Source: Sulfuricella sp. (GTDB lineage: Bacteria; Pseudomonadota; Gammaproteobacteria; Burkholderiales; Sulfuricellaceae). From it: 58,714 bases of DNA. The notes under the pieces are model-generated. The model saw nothing but the letters and a program-made list of their open reading frames with translations. It had not been told where the DNA came from and ran no database searches. The stretch spans positions 1 to 58,714 of the forward strand of contig JAGXQV010000164.1 in the NCBI GenBank assembly GCA_018336195.1, given 5' to 3'. Below, piece after piece: positions 1 to 8,719 of this stretch (positions are counted from its first letter, which is position 1; every line of letters begins with the position of its first letter). Made by a program: the position numbers and the translations under genes.

Positions 1-2281
1 CCTGCAGCGATTTCAGGAATTTCTCGGGCTCCTCGTACCCGATCACCCGCCCGCTCTCCTTGCCGTCGCGGCCGAAGAAGATCACCCCCGGCGGGCCGAA
101 CAGGCCGAAGCGCTTGAGCAGAGCCTTGTCGTCGTCGCTGTTGGCGGTGACGTCGGCCTGCAGGAGGAGCGTATTTTTCAGTTGCTCGACGACCTGCGGG
201 TCGGCGAAGGTGAAGCGTTCGAACTCCTTGCAGGAGACGCACCAGTCGGCGTAGAAATCCAGCAGCACCGGCTGGCCGGCGGCACCCTGGATTCTGGCAT
301 CCAGTTCGGCGAGGTTTTTCACCCTCTCGAACTGGAGATGAGGGAGTTCGGTGGCTTTGGCTTCGCCGCTCGCCCGCAAGCCGCCCAGCGGCTGGAGGAT
401 GTCGCGTCTGCCGGCCAGCGCGCCGATCAAGAGGGCGGCGCCGATCAGCAAGGCAATTACCCCCACCCCTTTCCACAGTTTCTTGAAGCCGGTGATGGGC
501 GGGTGCAGCGGGTCGAGGGCATGCAGGTAGATCGCCGAGACGATCAGCAATGCCGCCCATGCCAGCATGTGCGCGACTGCGGGGATCACCGGCGAGACCA
601 GCCAGATCGCCATGGCCAGCATCAACACGCCGAAGAAGCTCTTCACCGCGTTCATCCAGCCGCCGGCACGCGGCAGCAAGGCTCCCGCGGACATCCCCAC
701 CAGCAACAGCGGCAGGCCCATCCCCAGCGCCATGGCGAACAGGGCGGTGCCGCCCAGCACCACGTCGTTGGTCTGGCCGATATACAGCAAGGCACCGGCC
801 AGGGGCGCCGCCACGCAGGGGCCGACGATCACCGCCGACAAGGCGCCCATCACGAATACCCCGGCGACGTTGCCGCCCTTGATCGAATTGGCTTCCTTGT
901 TGAACCAGCTCTGGATGAAGTTGGGCATTTGCAGTTCGTAGAAACCGAACATCGAGAAGGCCAGGCCTACGAAGATGGCGGCGAAGGTGCCGAGCGCCCA
1001 GGGATTTTGCAGGGCGTTGGAGATCAGGGTGCCGGACAATCCGGCGGCAACGCCGGCCAGGGCATAGGTGATCGCCATCCCCAGTACATAGGAGAGCGAC
1101 AGGACGAAAGTGCGGCCCTTGGTGAGATGCTGGCCCTGTCCGACGATGATCCCGGAAAGAATCGGAATCATCGGGAACACGCAGGGCGTGAGGGCCAGCA
1201 GCAGGCCGAAGCCGAAGAACGAGGCGATCACCAGCCAGAAGCTGCCGCCCTTGAACAGGTTGGCGATGCGCGAGCTGTCGGTGTCGGCGGGGGCTGAGGC
1301 GGCCGCGACGGGGGCGGCCTTTTCCACCTTGGGCGGCGGCGGCGCGGGGTGCTTGACTTCCGCCGGGGCCGGCTTGGGCAGGGCAGCGGGCGGCGGTTCG
1401 CTGACCACCGGCGGCGCGGCGGGCAAGGTGAGATTGAAGGATTTGCTCTGCGGCGGATAGCAGATGCCCTTTTCGTTGCATCCTTGGAACGCCACGGTGA
1501 GCACCACCTTGTGGTCTTTTTCCGCGTCCCCGGTCAGCGCGATCACCGCCTGCACGGGCTTGTGATAGACCTCGGTCTTGCCGAAATTGGGATCGTTCTT
1601 GATGTCGCCGGCGGGCAGGGTGACTTCCTCGATGCTGGTGGCGCCGCCGTTCTTCAGGGTGAACTTGAATTTGTCGCGGTACAGGTAGCAGCCCTCGGCG
1701 ATCTCGAAATCGACCAGCAGGGTGTGGCGATCCTTGATCTTCACGAAGACCGGGAAAGCCTGCTCGACCGGGAGGAACTCCGCCGCCGCGCCACCCAGGC
1801 TGCCACCAAGCTGGCGGATTGCCGAAAGCATCGAGCCGACCGGCGTATGGGCTTCTTCCTTGAGCGCCGGCAAGTTGATCTTGGCCGTCTGGGTAAACGG
1901 CGGGTAGCATACGCCGATGTCGGCGCAACCTTGCGCGGTGGCCTTGATGACCATCTGGCTGGCACTACCGGAGCGGGTCAGGGGAATACGGATCACCACT
2001 TCGTGGCGGTAGGTTTCCACCTTGCCGAAAAAATCGTCCTGCTTGACCTTGCCGGCGGGGATCTGCGGCTCGCCCAGGGTGAATCCGGCGGGTTCCGCGC
2101 TGAACTTGAATTTCTCGCGGTACAGGTAATAGCCGTCGGCAATCTGATAGCGCACCTCCACGGTGTTCGCATCGCTGGCGCGGGCGGCGAAGCGGAACGC
2201 TTGTTCCGGTTCCAGCGGCTCGCTCTCGTCGGCGTGGGCGAACGCGGAAAGGCATAGCAACAGGGCAACGAGATAACGCAT
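1..2281 (-). CDS. dsbD: Thiol:disulfide interchange protein DsbD with two tandem DsbD-alpha domains (C-terminus off the left edge)
   Basis: DsbD passes electrons from cytoplasmic thioredoxin across the inner membrane to periplasmic disulfide isomerases and cytochrome c maturation. The frame is open from an ATG at 2281 to the window edge (760 codons). A signal peptide (residues 1-17) is followed by two alpha domains, each with the CX5C pair of the family (C119/C125 and C268/C274). A Pro/Ala-rich linker leads to the membrane domain with its two essential cysteines (LTPCVFP, C367; VGPCVAAP, C489), then the thioredoxin-like gamma domain with WCVSC (C681/C684). Ordinary DsbD has one alpha domain and about 570-600 residues, so the extra length is the duplicated alpha domain. 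It lies 6 bp downstream of cutA, an old proteobacterial pairing. Only the last residues are lost, by the window edge rather than by mutation. Confidence 0.95.
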   Translation of the reverse strand, partial: MRYLVALLLCLSAFAHADESEPLEPEQAFRFAARASDANTVEVRYQIADGYYLYREKFKFSAEPAGFTLGEPQIPAGKVKQDDFFGKVETYRHEVVIRIPLTRSGSASQMVIKATAQGCADIGVCYPPFTQTAKINLPALKEEAHTPVGSMLSAIRQLGGSLGGAAAEFLPVEQAFPVFVKIKDRHTLLVDFEIAEGCYLYRDKFKFTLKNGGATSIEEVTLPAGDIKNDPNFGKTEVYHKPVQAVIALTGDAEKDHKVVLTVAFQGCNEKGICYPPQSKSFNLTLPAAPPVVSEPPPAALPKPAPAEVKHPAPPPPKVEKAAPVAAASAPADTDSSRIANLFKGGSFWLVIASFFGFGLLLALTPCVFPMIPILSGIIVGQGQHLTKGRTFVLSLSYVLGMAITYALAGVAAGLSGTLISNALQNPWALGTFAAIFVGLAFSMFGFYELQMPNFIQSWFNKEANSIKGGNVAGVFVMGALSAVIVGPCVAAPLAGALLYIGQTNDVVLGGTALFAMALGMGLPLLLVGMSAGALLPRAGGWMNAVKSFFGVLMLAMAIWLVSPVIPAVAHMLAWAALLIVSAIYLHALDPLHPPITGFKKLWKGVGVIALLIGAALLIGALAGRRDILQPLGGLRASGEAKATELPHLQFERVKNLAELDARIQGAAGQPVLLDFYADWCVSCKEFERFTFADPQVVEQLKNTLLLQADVTANSDDDKALLKRFGLFGPPGVIFFGRDGKESGRVIGYEEPEKFLKSLQ

Positions 2282-2287
2282 CGAAAA

Positions 2288-2626
2288 TTACTCCGGGATG
2301 GCGGTTTCGGCGGCCACCCAGTCGAGGTAGGCGGGCAGGCCGGACTCAACAGGGACAGCGACGATTTCGGGAAGTTCGTAAGGATGCGCTGCACGAATCG
2401 CCTGTTCCAGCTTGCCGTAACGCGAACGCAATGTTTTAATCAGCAACGGCGTTTCCGTGGCGGTTTCCACCGCCCCCTGCCAGCGATACACCGAAGCGCA
2501 CGGCGCCAGGATGTTGACGCACGCGGCCAGCCGCTCGCCGACCAGTTTTTCCGCGAGTTGCGCGGCGCTGTGCGGGTCGGGCAGGTTGGTGATGACCAGG
2601 AGAACTTCGCTGCTTGTTGGTTTCAC
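2288..2626 (-). CDS. cutA: Divalent-cation tolerance protein CutA
   Basis: A 112-aa protein of normal CutA1 length. It has the beta-alpha-beta trimer fold signature: VLLVITNLPD near the N-terminus, the GERLAACVNI segment, then YRWQGAVETATETPLLIKT and the HPYELPEIVAVP motif close to the end. CutA1 proteins are cytoplasmic trimers linked to copper and other divalent metal tolerance; the biochemical role is still debated. It is co-directional with dsbD and probably co-transcribed with it. Its start codon lies only 15 bp from the divergent fxsA start, so its promoter must sit inside the fxsA coding region. Confidence 0.93.
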   Translation of the reverse strand: MKPTSSEVLLVITNLPDPHSAAQLAEKLVGERLAACVNILAPCASVYRWQGAVETATETPLLIKTLRSRYGKLEQAIRAAHPYELPEIVAVPVESGLPAYLDWVAAETAIPE

Positions 2627-2641
2627 AAGGATATTCAGTTT

Positions 2642-3052
2642 ATGCGCGGTTTTCTGATTCTGGCTATTTTACTGGCTTTTCCGACTTTGGAAATTTTTAC
2701 CTTGATGCAGCTTGCCAACCGTTTCGGCTGGTGGCTGCTCGCCTGGCTGCTGTTCGCCGCGCTGTGGGGGGTACTGCTGATCCGCGAGGCCGGCCTGAAC
2801 GCGCCGCTGCGCCTGTTGGCGGCGCTGCAATCCGGACACCCCCTGGGGGTTGCGCTGTTGCATGGCTTTGTTCCGGTGGCTGCCGGCATCCTCCTGATAT
2901 TTCCCGGCGTCATCAGCGACGCCCTGGCGATGTTGCTGTTGCTGCTGCCGCTCTCCGGGCGCAAAGCCATGCCGCCTGCCGCCAATGACGACGTGATTGA
3001 GGGCGAATGGCACCGCACCGACGAACCGTCGAACCACGACCGACTTCGATAA
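2642..3052 (+). CDS. fxsA: FxsA family membrane protein
   Basis: A 136-aa integral membrane protein. FxsA of E. coli limits F-plasmid exclusion of phage T7; its normal cellular role is unknown. The sequence starts with the family hallmark MRGFLILAILLAFPTLEIFTL (a short hydrophobic stretch ending in a glutamate), followed by helices around residues 27-43 and 74-103 and a polar tail (DDVIEGEWHR). The frame is open further upstream, but the ATG at 2642 with AAGGA about 10 bases before it gives the standard length. The upstream part would run antisense through cutA. Confidence 0.88.
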   Translation: MRGFLILAILLAFPTLEIFTLMQLANRFGWWLLAWLLFAALWGVLLIREAGLNAPLRLLAALQSGHPLGVALLHGFVPVAAGILLIFPGVISDALAMLLLLLPLSGRKAMPPAANDDVIEGEWHRTDEPSNHDRLR

Positions 3053-3079
3053 AATGACGATTCACCAAAGGGAAGACTC

Positions 3080-4096
3080 ATGACGCATAAAATCACCTTG
3101 AAGCCCAGCGGGCACGAATTCGTTTCGGAAAACGCTGAAACCCTGCTCGACAGCGCCTTGCGCGAAGGCGTCAACCTGCCCTATGGCTGCCGCAACGGCG
3201 CATGCGGCGCGTGCAAGGGGAAAATCCTGGCAGGCCAGGTGGATCACGGCGCCTACCAGGATCACGCGCTGACCGAAGCCGACCGCGCCGCCGGCATAAC
3301 CTTGCTGTGCTGCGCCAAGCCGCTCTCCGACGTCACTGTCGAAGCCAAGGAAATCGCGGGCGGCATGGACATCGCGGTCAAGACCATGCCGTGCCGCGTC
3401 GAGAGCATCGTCAAACCCGCCCCGGACGTGGCGATCCTTACCCTCAAGCTGCCCGCCGGCGAGCGCCTCCAGTTTCTCGCCGGGCAATATATCGAAATCC
3501 TCCTCAAGGATGGCCAGCGCCGCGCTTTTTCGCTGGCCAACGCCCCCAACGACGACGCCCTGCTGGAATTGCACGTCCGCCATGTCCCCGGTGGCCTGTT
3601 CACCGATTTCGTGTTCAAGGAACTGAAGGAAAAGGTCATCCTCCGTTTTGAAGGCCCGCACGGCAGCTTCTTCCTGCGCGAGGACAGCGCCAAGCCGCTC
3701 CTGCTCATTGCCAGCGGCACCGGCTTCGCCCCGCTCAAGTCCATCGTCGAACACGCCCTGCACAATCACCATCAACGCCCGATGATCCTCTATTGGGGCG
3801 CGCGCACTCCGGCCGACCTGTACTTGACCGAATTGCCGCACCGCTGGGAAAACGCGCATCCCAACTTCAAGTTTGTTCCGGTGATTTCCGAACCGCGCGC
3901 CGGCGACGGCTGGCAGGGCCGTACCGGCCTAGTGCACCAGGCGGTACTCGACGACTTCGCCGATTTGAGCGGCTATCAGGCTTACGCCTGCGGCGCCCCG
4001 CCAATGGTGGCCGCCGCGCGTGAGACGTTCACTACGCAGCGCGGCTTGCCGGAGGATGAGTTTTTTGCGGATGCCTTCACTTTCGCGAAAGGCTGA
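3080..4096 (+). CDS. Two-domain 2Fe-2S ferredoxin/FAD-NAD(P)H reductase (CDP-6-deoxyglucoseen-reductase type)
   Basis: 338 aa. An N-terminal plant-type ferredoxin domain has cluster ligands C37, C42 and C45 in YGCRNGACGACKG plus C77 or C78 in LLCCAKP. A ferredoxin-NADP+ reductase module follows: the flavin motif RAFSLANAP and nucleotide-binding motifs GTGFAPLKS and ACGAPPMV. Such proteins move electrons between NAD(P)H and an oxygenase or dehydratase partner. In betaproteobacteria a single copy near housekeeping genes is often annotated ascD or CDP-6-deoxy-delta-3,4-glucoseen reductase, but no sugar-biosynthesis partner is nearby, so the substrate is open. It follows fxsA by 27 bp with a clear ribosome-binding site (GGGAAG) and is convergent with hemY. 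Confidence 0.85.
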   Translation: MTHKITLKPSGHEFVSENAETLLDSALREGVNLPYGCRNGACGACKGKILAGQVDHGAYQDHALTEADRAAGITLLCCAKPLSDVTVEAKEIAGGMDIAVKTMPCRVESIVKPAPDVAILTLKLPAGERLQFLAGQYIEILLKDGQRRAFSLANAPNDDALLELHVRHVPGGLFTDFVFKELKEKVILRFEGPHGSFFLREDSAKPLLLIASGTGFAPLKSIVEHALHNHHQRPMILYWGARTPADLYLTELPHRWENAHPNFKFVPVISEPRAGDGWQGRTGLVHQAVLDDFADLSGYQAYACGAPPMVAAARETFTTQRGLPEDEFFADAFTFAKG

Positions 4097-4142
4097 GAAG
4101 GGCCGAGGTGCGCAGCGTGTAGCCGCCCCCTGCAGGTAAGGG

Positions 4143-5321
4143 CTATGTAGCCCCGGCGCAAAGCAGCAAGCCGCGCCGGTACTGCTCGATGGCCGCTTCC
4201 GGGCGGCCCATTTTTTCCAGGAGTTGCGCGAGGGCGAGATGGGTTTCGGCGCGGGCCTCGATGCTCAAGCTGGCTTCCAGGTAACTGAGCGCCTTGCCCC
4301 ACAATTCACGCTGAGCGCACAGGCGGCCCAAGGTGAGCAACAGGGATGCGTCCTGGGGGTGGAGTTCGACCCAGTTTTCCGCGCGTTCGATCTGTTTCAG
4401 CACATCGCCCTGGCATTCGGCGTAGAGCCGCACCAATTGGCCGTCCCAGTGTCTTTCCAGGCTGCTGGTGACGATTTCCATGGCCGCCTGGCAATCGCCG
4501 AAAGCCAGAAACTGACGGGCGGCGGACAGGGCGATCTTGTTGTCGGCGCGGTCGGCAGCCGGCACCTTGCGCCAGTATTCCTTGAGTGCGCCGACATCCG
4601 GCATGGCGTTGCGCAGGTTTTCCTGGTGCGCGTTGATCTTGAGTTGGGCGGCGTAGGTGGGGTCGATGGCTTCCTTCTTTTCCAGTTTGCCGATCAATTC
4701 CAGTACCTTGTCCCAGTTCTTCGCCTGCTGCTGCGCCTTCAGTTCCAGCCGTAGCGCACCGGTCAGCCGGGTAGTTACCGCGTGCAGGCGTTTCAACACC
4801 GTCAGGGCTTCCTGGGTGTTGCGCTGATCGAGGAGCAATTCGGCTTGGGTCATCAGGCGCGCGGCGGGCTGGTCGGGAGCGAGGCGTTCGGCCTGCATCA
4901 GGTAACCGTCGCGTTTGTTGAAGTCCTTCATCTTGTGGGCAGCGCGCGCCGCCAGGAGGGCGCCGACCGCGGCGAATTCGGGCGCTTCCAGCGCGCCCGT
5001 GGCAAGCTTTTCAGCCTTGCCATAGCGGCCTTCATGGAAAGCCAGCAGGGCGTCGGTCATGGCGCCACGTGCCCGCTCAAGCTGACGTTCGGCATGGAAG
5101 GCACGCACGTAGGAGGGCAGGTTGAGGGTATGGAAGACCAGCCGCACCACGCCGTAGCTGGCCGCCAGCAGGGCCAGCAGGAGGGTGATGAGGAGGTTGA
5201 GGGAAAGCTCCATGCGCCACGGCGGATACACCAGCAGCGCGTAGCCGGCGTTGTGCCGCGCCGCCAGGGTCAGCGTCACGGCGAGGCCGCAGATGGCGAG
5301 AATCCAGAACAGACTTTTCAC
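4143..5321 (-). CDS. hemY: HemY, TPR-containing inner-membrane protein
   Basis: 392 aa. Two N-terminal membrane segments (about residues 4-22 and 38-62) precede a long alpha-helical TPR region (for example the EARAETHLALAQLLEKMGRPEAA repeat pair near the C-terminus). This matches the proteobacterial HemY encoded last in hemCDXY operons, associated with late haem synthesis; it is unrelated to the Bacillus protoporphyrinogen oxidase of the same name. Its ATG overlaps the hemX stop by 4 bp, which indicates translational coupling. Confidence 0.88.
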   Translation of the reverse strand: MKSLFWILAICGLAVTLTLAARHNAGYALLVYPPWRMELSLNLLITLLLALLAASYGVVRLVFHTLNLPSYVRAFHAERQLERARGAMTDALLAFHEGRYGKAEKLATGALEAPEFAAVGALLAARAAHKMKDFNKRDGYLMQAERLAPDQPAARLMTQAELLLDQRNTQEALTVLKRLHAVTTRLTGALRLELKAQQQAKNWDKVLELIGKLEKKEAIDPTYAAQLKINAHQENLRNAMPDVGALKEYWRKVPAADRADNKIALSAARQFLAFGDCQAAMEIVTSSLERHWDGQLVRLYAECQGDVLKQIERAENWVELHPQDASLLLTLGRLCAQRELWGKALSYLEASLSIEARAETHLALAQLLEKMGRPEAAIEQYRRGLLLCAGAT

Positions 5322-6391
5322 CGGCCACCCTTATCGCGCGTCAATTTGAAACTCCGCGCCGCGTTGAGGCTGGCGGAGATGTCCGGCAGTTCGATGGCGA
5401 CTGAACTGCTGGCAAGCTGCTTGAGAGAGGTCAGAGCGGTCTTGCCGGCTTTACTCTTCAAATCGAAATAACGGCGCAGCCATTCTTCCGCCGTTTTCAG
5501 GTCGGATTTGTAGCCGCTTTCGTCGTGGCGCAACACCGCGAGGCGCGCCGAGAGCAGGCGCAGCTTGAGGTTTTCGCGCAGGAAATAGGCTTGGGTGGGC
5601 GGCAACAGCGGCGCCTGGGGATTTTCCATGTTCTGGATGCGCACCAGTTGCTTCATGTCCTGCCAAATCTCGCGCGACAGCTTGGTCCACGGGTTGTCGT
5701 CGGGGCGTGCCTTAGGCGTGCTGCGTTCTTCGGCGATTTCTTCACCGACCAGCAGAGGCAGATCGTCGAGGGCGGCCACCAAGCCGTCCAGCTTGAGGGT
5801 GTAGCCCGCCACGTCGACCAGCGGCAATGCTTGCAGGCGCTGGATGTCCTGGTTGACGGCCTTGCGCAGGGGGATGAACAACGGCTTGTCGTAGCGCTGT
5901 AAACGGCTGTCGGCGGTTTGCAGGGCGATCAGGGCGGCTTTGGCATCCCCCGCCAATTGCAGTTGCTGGCTGGCGGTGAGGAGGATCTGCTCGATCTCGG
6001 CAAGCACCCATTCGTCGCGATTGCGCGACAGTTCCTGGTACATGGCTTCCAGCGCCACTTGCTGGCCTTGCGATTCGGCGAGCTTTTGCTCCAACAGGCC
6101 AACCTTGACCAACGCCTGCTTCATGTCTTCGCGCGCCTGCGCCGAATTGATGGCGCTTTCCTTGTTGCGCGTATCGAATTCACCGAGCTTTTTACCCACC
6201 GTTTGTTCCACTGCATTGAACTGCTGACGGGTGTCGAACCATTGCCAGCCGAGCAGCACCAAGGCCACCACGGCGGTCGCCAGGGCCGGCTCGACGCGCC
6301 GCCACGCCACGCCGCTCGGCGGCTGCGCCGACGCTGTGCCATTATCAGATTGAGGATTCGCCGGGGCTTCCGGGGAAGTTTCGTTGTTCAT
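5318..6391 (-). CDS. hemX: HemX, uroporphyrinogen-III C-methyltransferase-like membrane protein
   Basis: 357 aa. A short Pro/Ala-rich cytoplasmic tail, one membrane helix (about residues 34-50, ending LLGWQWF), then a coiled-coil stretch and a periplasmic helical domain. The family is annotated as HemX and named after uroporphyrinogen methyltransferase, but it lacks the catalytic SAM domain; its role in tetrapyrrole synthesis is probably structural or regulatory. It abuts the hemD stop with no gap and overlaps hemY by 4 bp, so it lies mid-operon. Confidence 0.88.
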   Translation of the reverse strand: MNNETSPEAPANPQSDNGTASAQPPSGVAWRRVEPALATAVVALVLLGWQWFDTRQQFNAVEQTVGKKLGEFDTRNKESAINSAQAREDMKQALVKVGLLEQKLAESQGQQVALEAMYQELSRNRDEWVLAEIEQILLTASQQLQLAGDAKAALIALQTADSRLQRYDKPLFIPLRKAVNQDIQRLQALPLVDVAGYTLKLDGLVAALDDLPLLVGEEIAEERSTPKARPDDNPWTKLSREIWQDMKQLVRIQNMENPQAPLLPPTQAYFLRENLKLRLLSARLAVLRHDESGYKSDLKTAEEWLRRYFDLKSKAGKTALTSLKQLASSSVAIELPDISASLNAARSFKLTRDKGGR

Positions 6392-7186
6392 TTATGCCGT
6401 TTCTCTACCTTCGAGTTCTTTAGATTTAGTGCGCCATTCTAGCAAGCCTTGCACCAATCCTTCGTCGCCCGGCGCGGTAACGACAAGGTTTTCCCAGCCT
6501 GCCGCGGCGGCGACTTCCGCGATGCGCGGGTGCGGCACGAATAACGGCGTAACTCTCGCCAGCGGCCAGTCCTCCGCGCCGATCAAGTCGCGCAGGTTGC
6601 GCGCGGTTTCGCCGCTGGTTGCCGTCGCGGCGGCGATTTCGCCGTTGCGCCAGCGTGCCAGCAGGGCCGCGCTAGCGCAGTGCGGCTTGCGCCGATAATA
6701 ACATTCCGCGTATTCGACCTGCGCGCCGCGGCGGCACAGCTCCTCCGCCAGGGTTTCGCGCCCGCCCTGGCCGCGAAAAATCACCACCCGCCAGCCCGCT
6801 ACCGCCTGCAATTCGGGCAGAGCCAACAGCGCTTCGCTGTCGTTGCCATCGCGTGGCGCGAGCACCTCGGCGACGCCGTTTTTTACCAACTCGGCGGCGC
6901 TGCTCTGGCCCACCGCGGCGACTTTCCAGCGCAACGGTATACTGCGGCGGCTGCGGATTGCCGCCATGCCGTATTCCACCGCATTGGGACTGATGAACAC
7001 GGTGAGGTCGAATTCGTCCAGCCGTTCAATAATAGCGTAAAGCGGGGTGGGGTCGGCAAGTCCGGCAATTTCCAGTGCCGGGAAGCGGATCGCCTCGCCC
7101 CCGGCGGCCTCGATCAGGCGCACCAGATTGTCGGCCTGGCGTTCCGGGCGGGTAACCACAACGCCGATGCCCTGCAACCCTTCCAT
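6392..7186 (-). CDS. hemD: Uroporphyrinogen-III synthase
   Basis: 264 aa. It catalyses cyclisation of hydroxymethylbilane with inversion of ring D to uroporphyrinogen III, the branch point for haem, sirohaem and cobalamin. The bilobal HemD pattern is visible: VVVTRPERQADNLVRLIEAAGG at the N-terminus, FISPNAVEYGM after about 85 residues, and the conserved TSGETARNL in the second lobe. Its ATG shares one base with the hemC stop (TAATG), so translation is probably coupled to hemC. Confidence 0.92.
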   Translation of the reverse strand: MEGLQGIGVVVTRPERQADNLVRLIEAAGGEAIRFPALEIAGLADPTPLYAIIERLDEFDLTVFISPNAVEYGMAAIRSRRSIPLRWKVAAVGQSSAAELVKNGVAEVLAPRDGNDSEALLALPELQAVAGWRVVIFRGQGGRETLAEELCRRGAQVEYAECYYRRKPHCASAALLARWRNGEIAAATATSGETARNLRDLIGAEDWPLARVTPLFVPHPRIAEVAAAAGWENLVVTAPGDEGLVQGLLEWRTKSKELEGRETA

Positions 7187-8121
7187 TACAGGGATTCCAA
7201 CTCCGCGAGAATTTCGTCCGCGCCCATTGCGATCAATTGCTGGGCAATTCGCTGCCCCAGCGCTTCGGCGTTTTCCGGGGTGTCTTCGGCCTCTGCCCGC
7301 ACCATCCGCGCACCGTCGACGCTGGCCACGAAACCGCGCATATACAGCTTGCCGTCGCGTAGTTCCGCGAAACCGCCCAGCGGCACCTGGCAGCTTCCCG
7401 CCAATGCGCGGCTCATGGCGCGCTCGGCGATCACGCAGGCTGCGGTTTCGGGATGGTTGAGCGGCGCCAGTAGCGCCGCCACTTCATCCGCCCCCGCCAG
7501 GGTTTCGATGCCCAGCGCTCCTTGACCGACCGCCGGCAGGCTTTGCTCGGTGGAGATCAGGGCGGTGATGCGCTCGCCCAGGCCGAGGCGTTTCAGCCCT
7601 GCGGCGGCGAGAATGATAGCCGCGTATTGTCCTTCATCGAGCTTGCGCAAACGGGTCTGCACGTTGCCGCGCAAGGGGGCGATCTTCAGGTGCGGGAAAC
7701 GCGCCTGCAACTGGCTCTGGCGGCGCAGGCTGGAGGTGCCGACCACGCTGCCGGGAGGCAGTTCTTCCAGGCTCTTGAACTGGTTGGAAACGAAGGCATC
7801 GCGCGGATCTTCGCGCTCGCCGATCGCAGCCAGCACGAAGCCGTCGGGCAGCACCATCGGCACGTCCTTCATCGAATGCACGGCGAAATCAGCGCGGCCT
7901 TCCTGCATGGCCGTTTCCAGTTCCTTGACGAACAGACCCTTGCCGCCGATTTTCGACAACGGCGAGTTGAGAATCTGGTCGCCGGTGGTCGTCATGCCGA
8001 GTATCTGGACGTCGATTTGCGGATATAATGCTTTCAGCCGCGCCTGGATATGCTCTGCCTGCCACATGGCGAGAGCGCTTTCGCGCGAGGCGATGGTAAG
8101 TTTCGTGATGCCGGTTTTCAA
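7186..8121 (-). CDS. hemC: Porphobilinogen deaminase (hydroxymethylbilane synthase)
   Basis: It polymerises four porphobilinogens into hydroxymethylbilane on a dipyrromethane cofactor. The [16 protein letters not shown] start, the substrate-binding GTSSLRRQ motif and GSCQVPLGG with the cofactor-bearing cysteine are all present. The frame stays open to 8325, but family alignment places the true N-terminus just before KLTIASRES. The nearest plausible initiator is a TTG at 8121, giving 311 aa, the usual length; no ATG is available there. The ribosome-binding site is weak (GAGA), so initiation may be inefficient. First gene of hemC-hemD-hemX-hemY. Confidence 0.9.
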   Translation of the reverse strand: MKTGITKLTIASRESALAMWQAEHIQARLKALYPQIDVQILGMTTTGDQILNSPLSKIGGKGLFVKELETAMQEGRADFAVHSMKDVPMVLPDGFVLAAIGEREDPRDAFVSNQFKSLEELPPGSVVGTSSLRRQSQLQARFPHLKIAPLRGNVQTRLRKLDEGQYAAIILAAAGLKRLGLGERITALISTEQSLPAVGQGALGIETLAGADEVAALLAPLNHPETAACVIAERAMSRALAGSCQVPLGGFAELRDGKLYMRGFVASVDGARMVRAEAEDTPENAEALGQRIAQQLIAMGADEILAELESL

Positions 8122-8137
8122 GGATGGTCTCGACGCA

Positions 8138-8647
8138 ATGATGGTGAAAAATAGTGATGGGCTGCGTAAAGCAGCCCTGACGGCACTGATTTTAGCATGG
8201 ATGCTTCCCGTAGGGAGCTTCGCCAAAGGGGGCGGAGAAGTCCCGCTGGTGAAGGATCTTTCCAGCGAGGCCAAGGCGGCGGAAGCGCGCCGCCTGCCCA
8301 TTCTGGTGATGTACAGCCGCCCCAACTGCGCCTACTGCACCCGCGTGCTCAAGGAATTCCTCGAACCGATGCAGCGCAACGCCGAATACCGCGATAAGGT
8401 CATCATGGTGCAGATCAAGGCCGGCAGTCCCGCCAAGCTGCGCGATTTTTCGGGCGGTGCCACCACCCACAAGAATTTCGCCAACGAAAACAACGTCCAG
8501 ATGGTGCCCGCCATCCACCTCTACGACTCCTGGGGCGCAGCCCTCGCCGAGCCGCTGGTAGGGTTGTCCACCCCCGACTACTACGGCGGCTTTCTCGACC
8601 AGCGCATCGACGAGGCGCTGGCGAAGGTACGTAAGGGTAATAAGTAA
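8138..8647 (+). CDS. Periplasmic thioredoxin-fold protein with CAYC active site
   Basis: 169 aa. A basic-hydrophobic signal sequence (residues ~11-30, ending GSFA) precedes a thioredoxin-like domain with [13 protein letters not shown] as the redox motif and a cis-proline region [10 protein letters not shown]. This resembles SoxW/TlpA-like periplasmic thioredoxins. It is transcribed divergently from hemC with only 16 bp between start codons. AAGGA lies 13 bases before the ATG at 8138; a second ATG at 8141 is equally possible. A role in periplasmic thiol reduction or cytochrome c maturation would fit the DsbD and haem neighbours, but that is inference. Confidence 0.8.
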   Translation: MMVKNSDGLRKAALTALILAWMLPVGSFAKGGGEVPLVKDLSSEAKAAEARRLPILVMYSRPNCAYCTRVLKEFLEPMQRNAEYRDKVIMVQIKAGSPAKLRDFSGGATTHKNFANENNVQMVPAIHLYDSWGAALAEPLVGLSTPDYYGGFLDQRIDEALAKVRKGNK

Positions 8648-8719
8648 GTCGGCGTAGCCGCGCCCAAGCCAAGTTTTTCCTTTCAGGGTAGAATTTCCCT
8701 TTTTTCAGGGAGCCTGCCC

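Noticed and set aside
1..60. dsbD as a pseudogene lacking a stop
   Set aside because: The frame is intact to the edge and the end of the thioredoxin domain is in sight; truncation is by the window.
182..1297. A 371-codon plus-strand frame inside dsbD
   Set aside because: The minus strand carries complete DsbD membrane and thioredoxin motifs; the plus frame is Gln/His/Gly-rich antisense.
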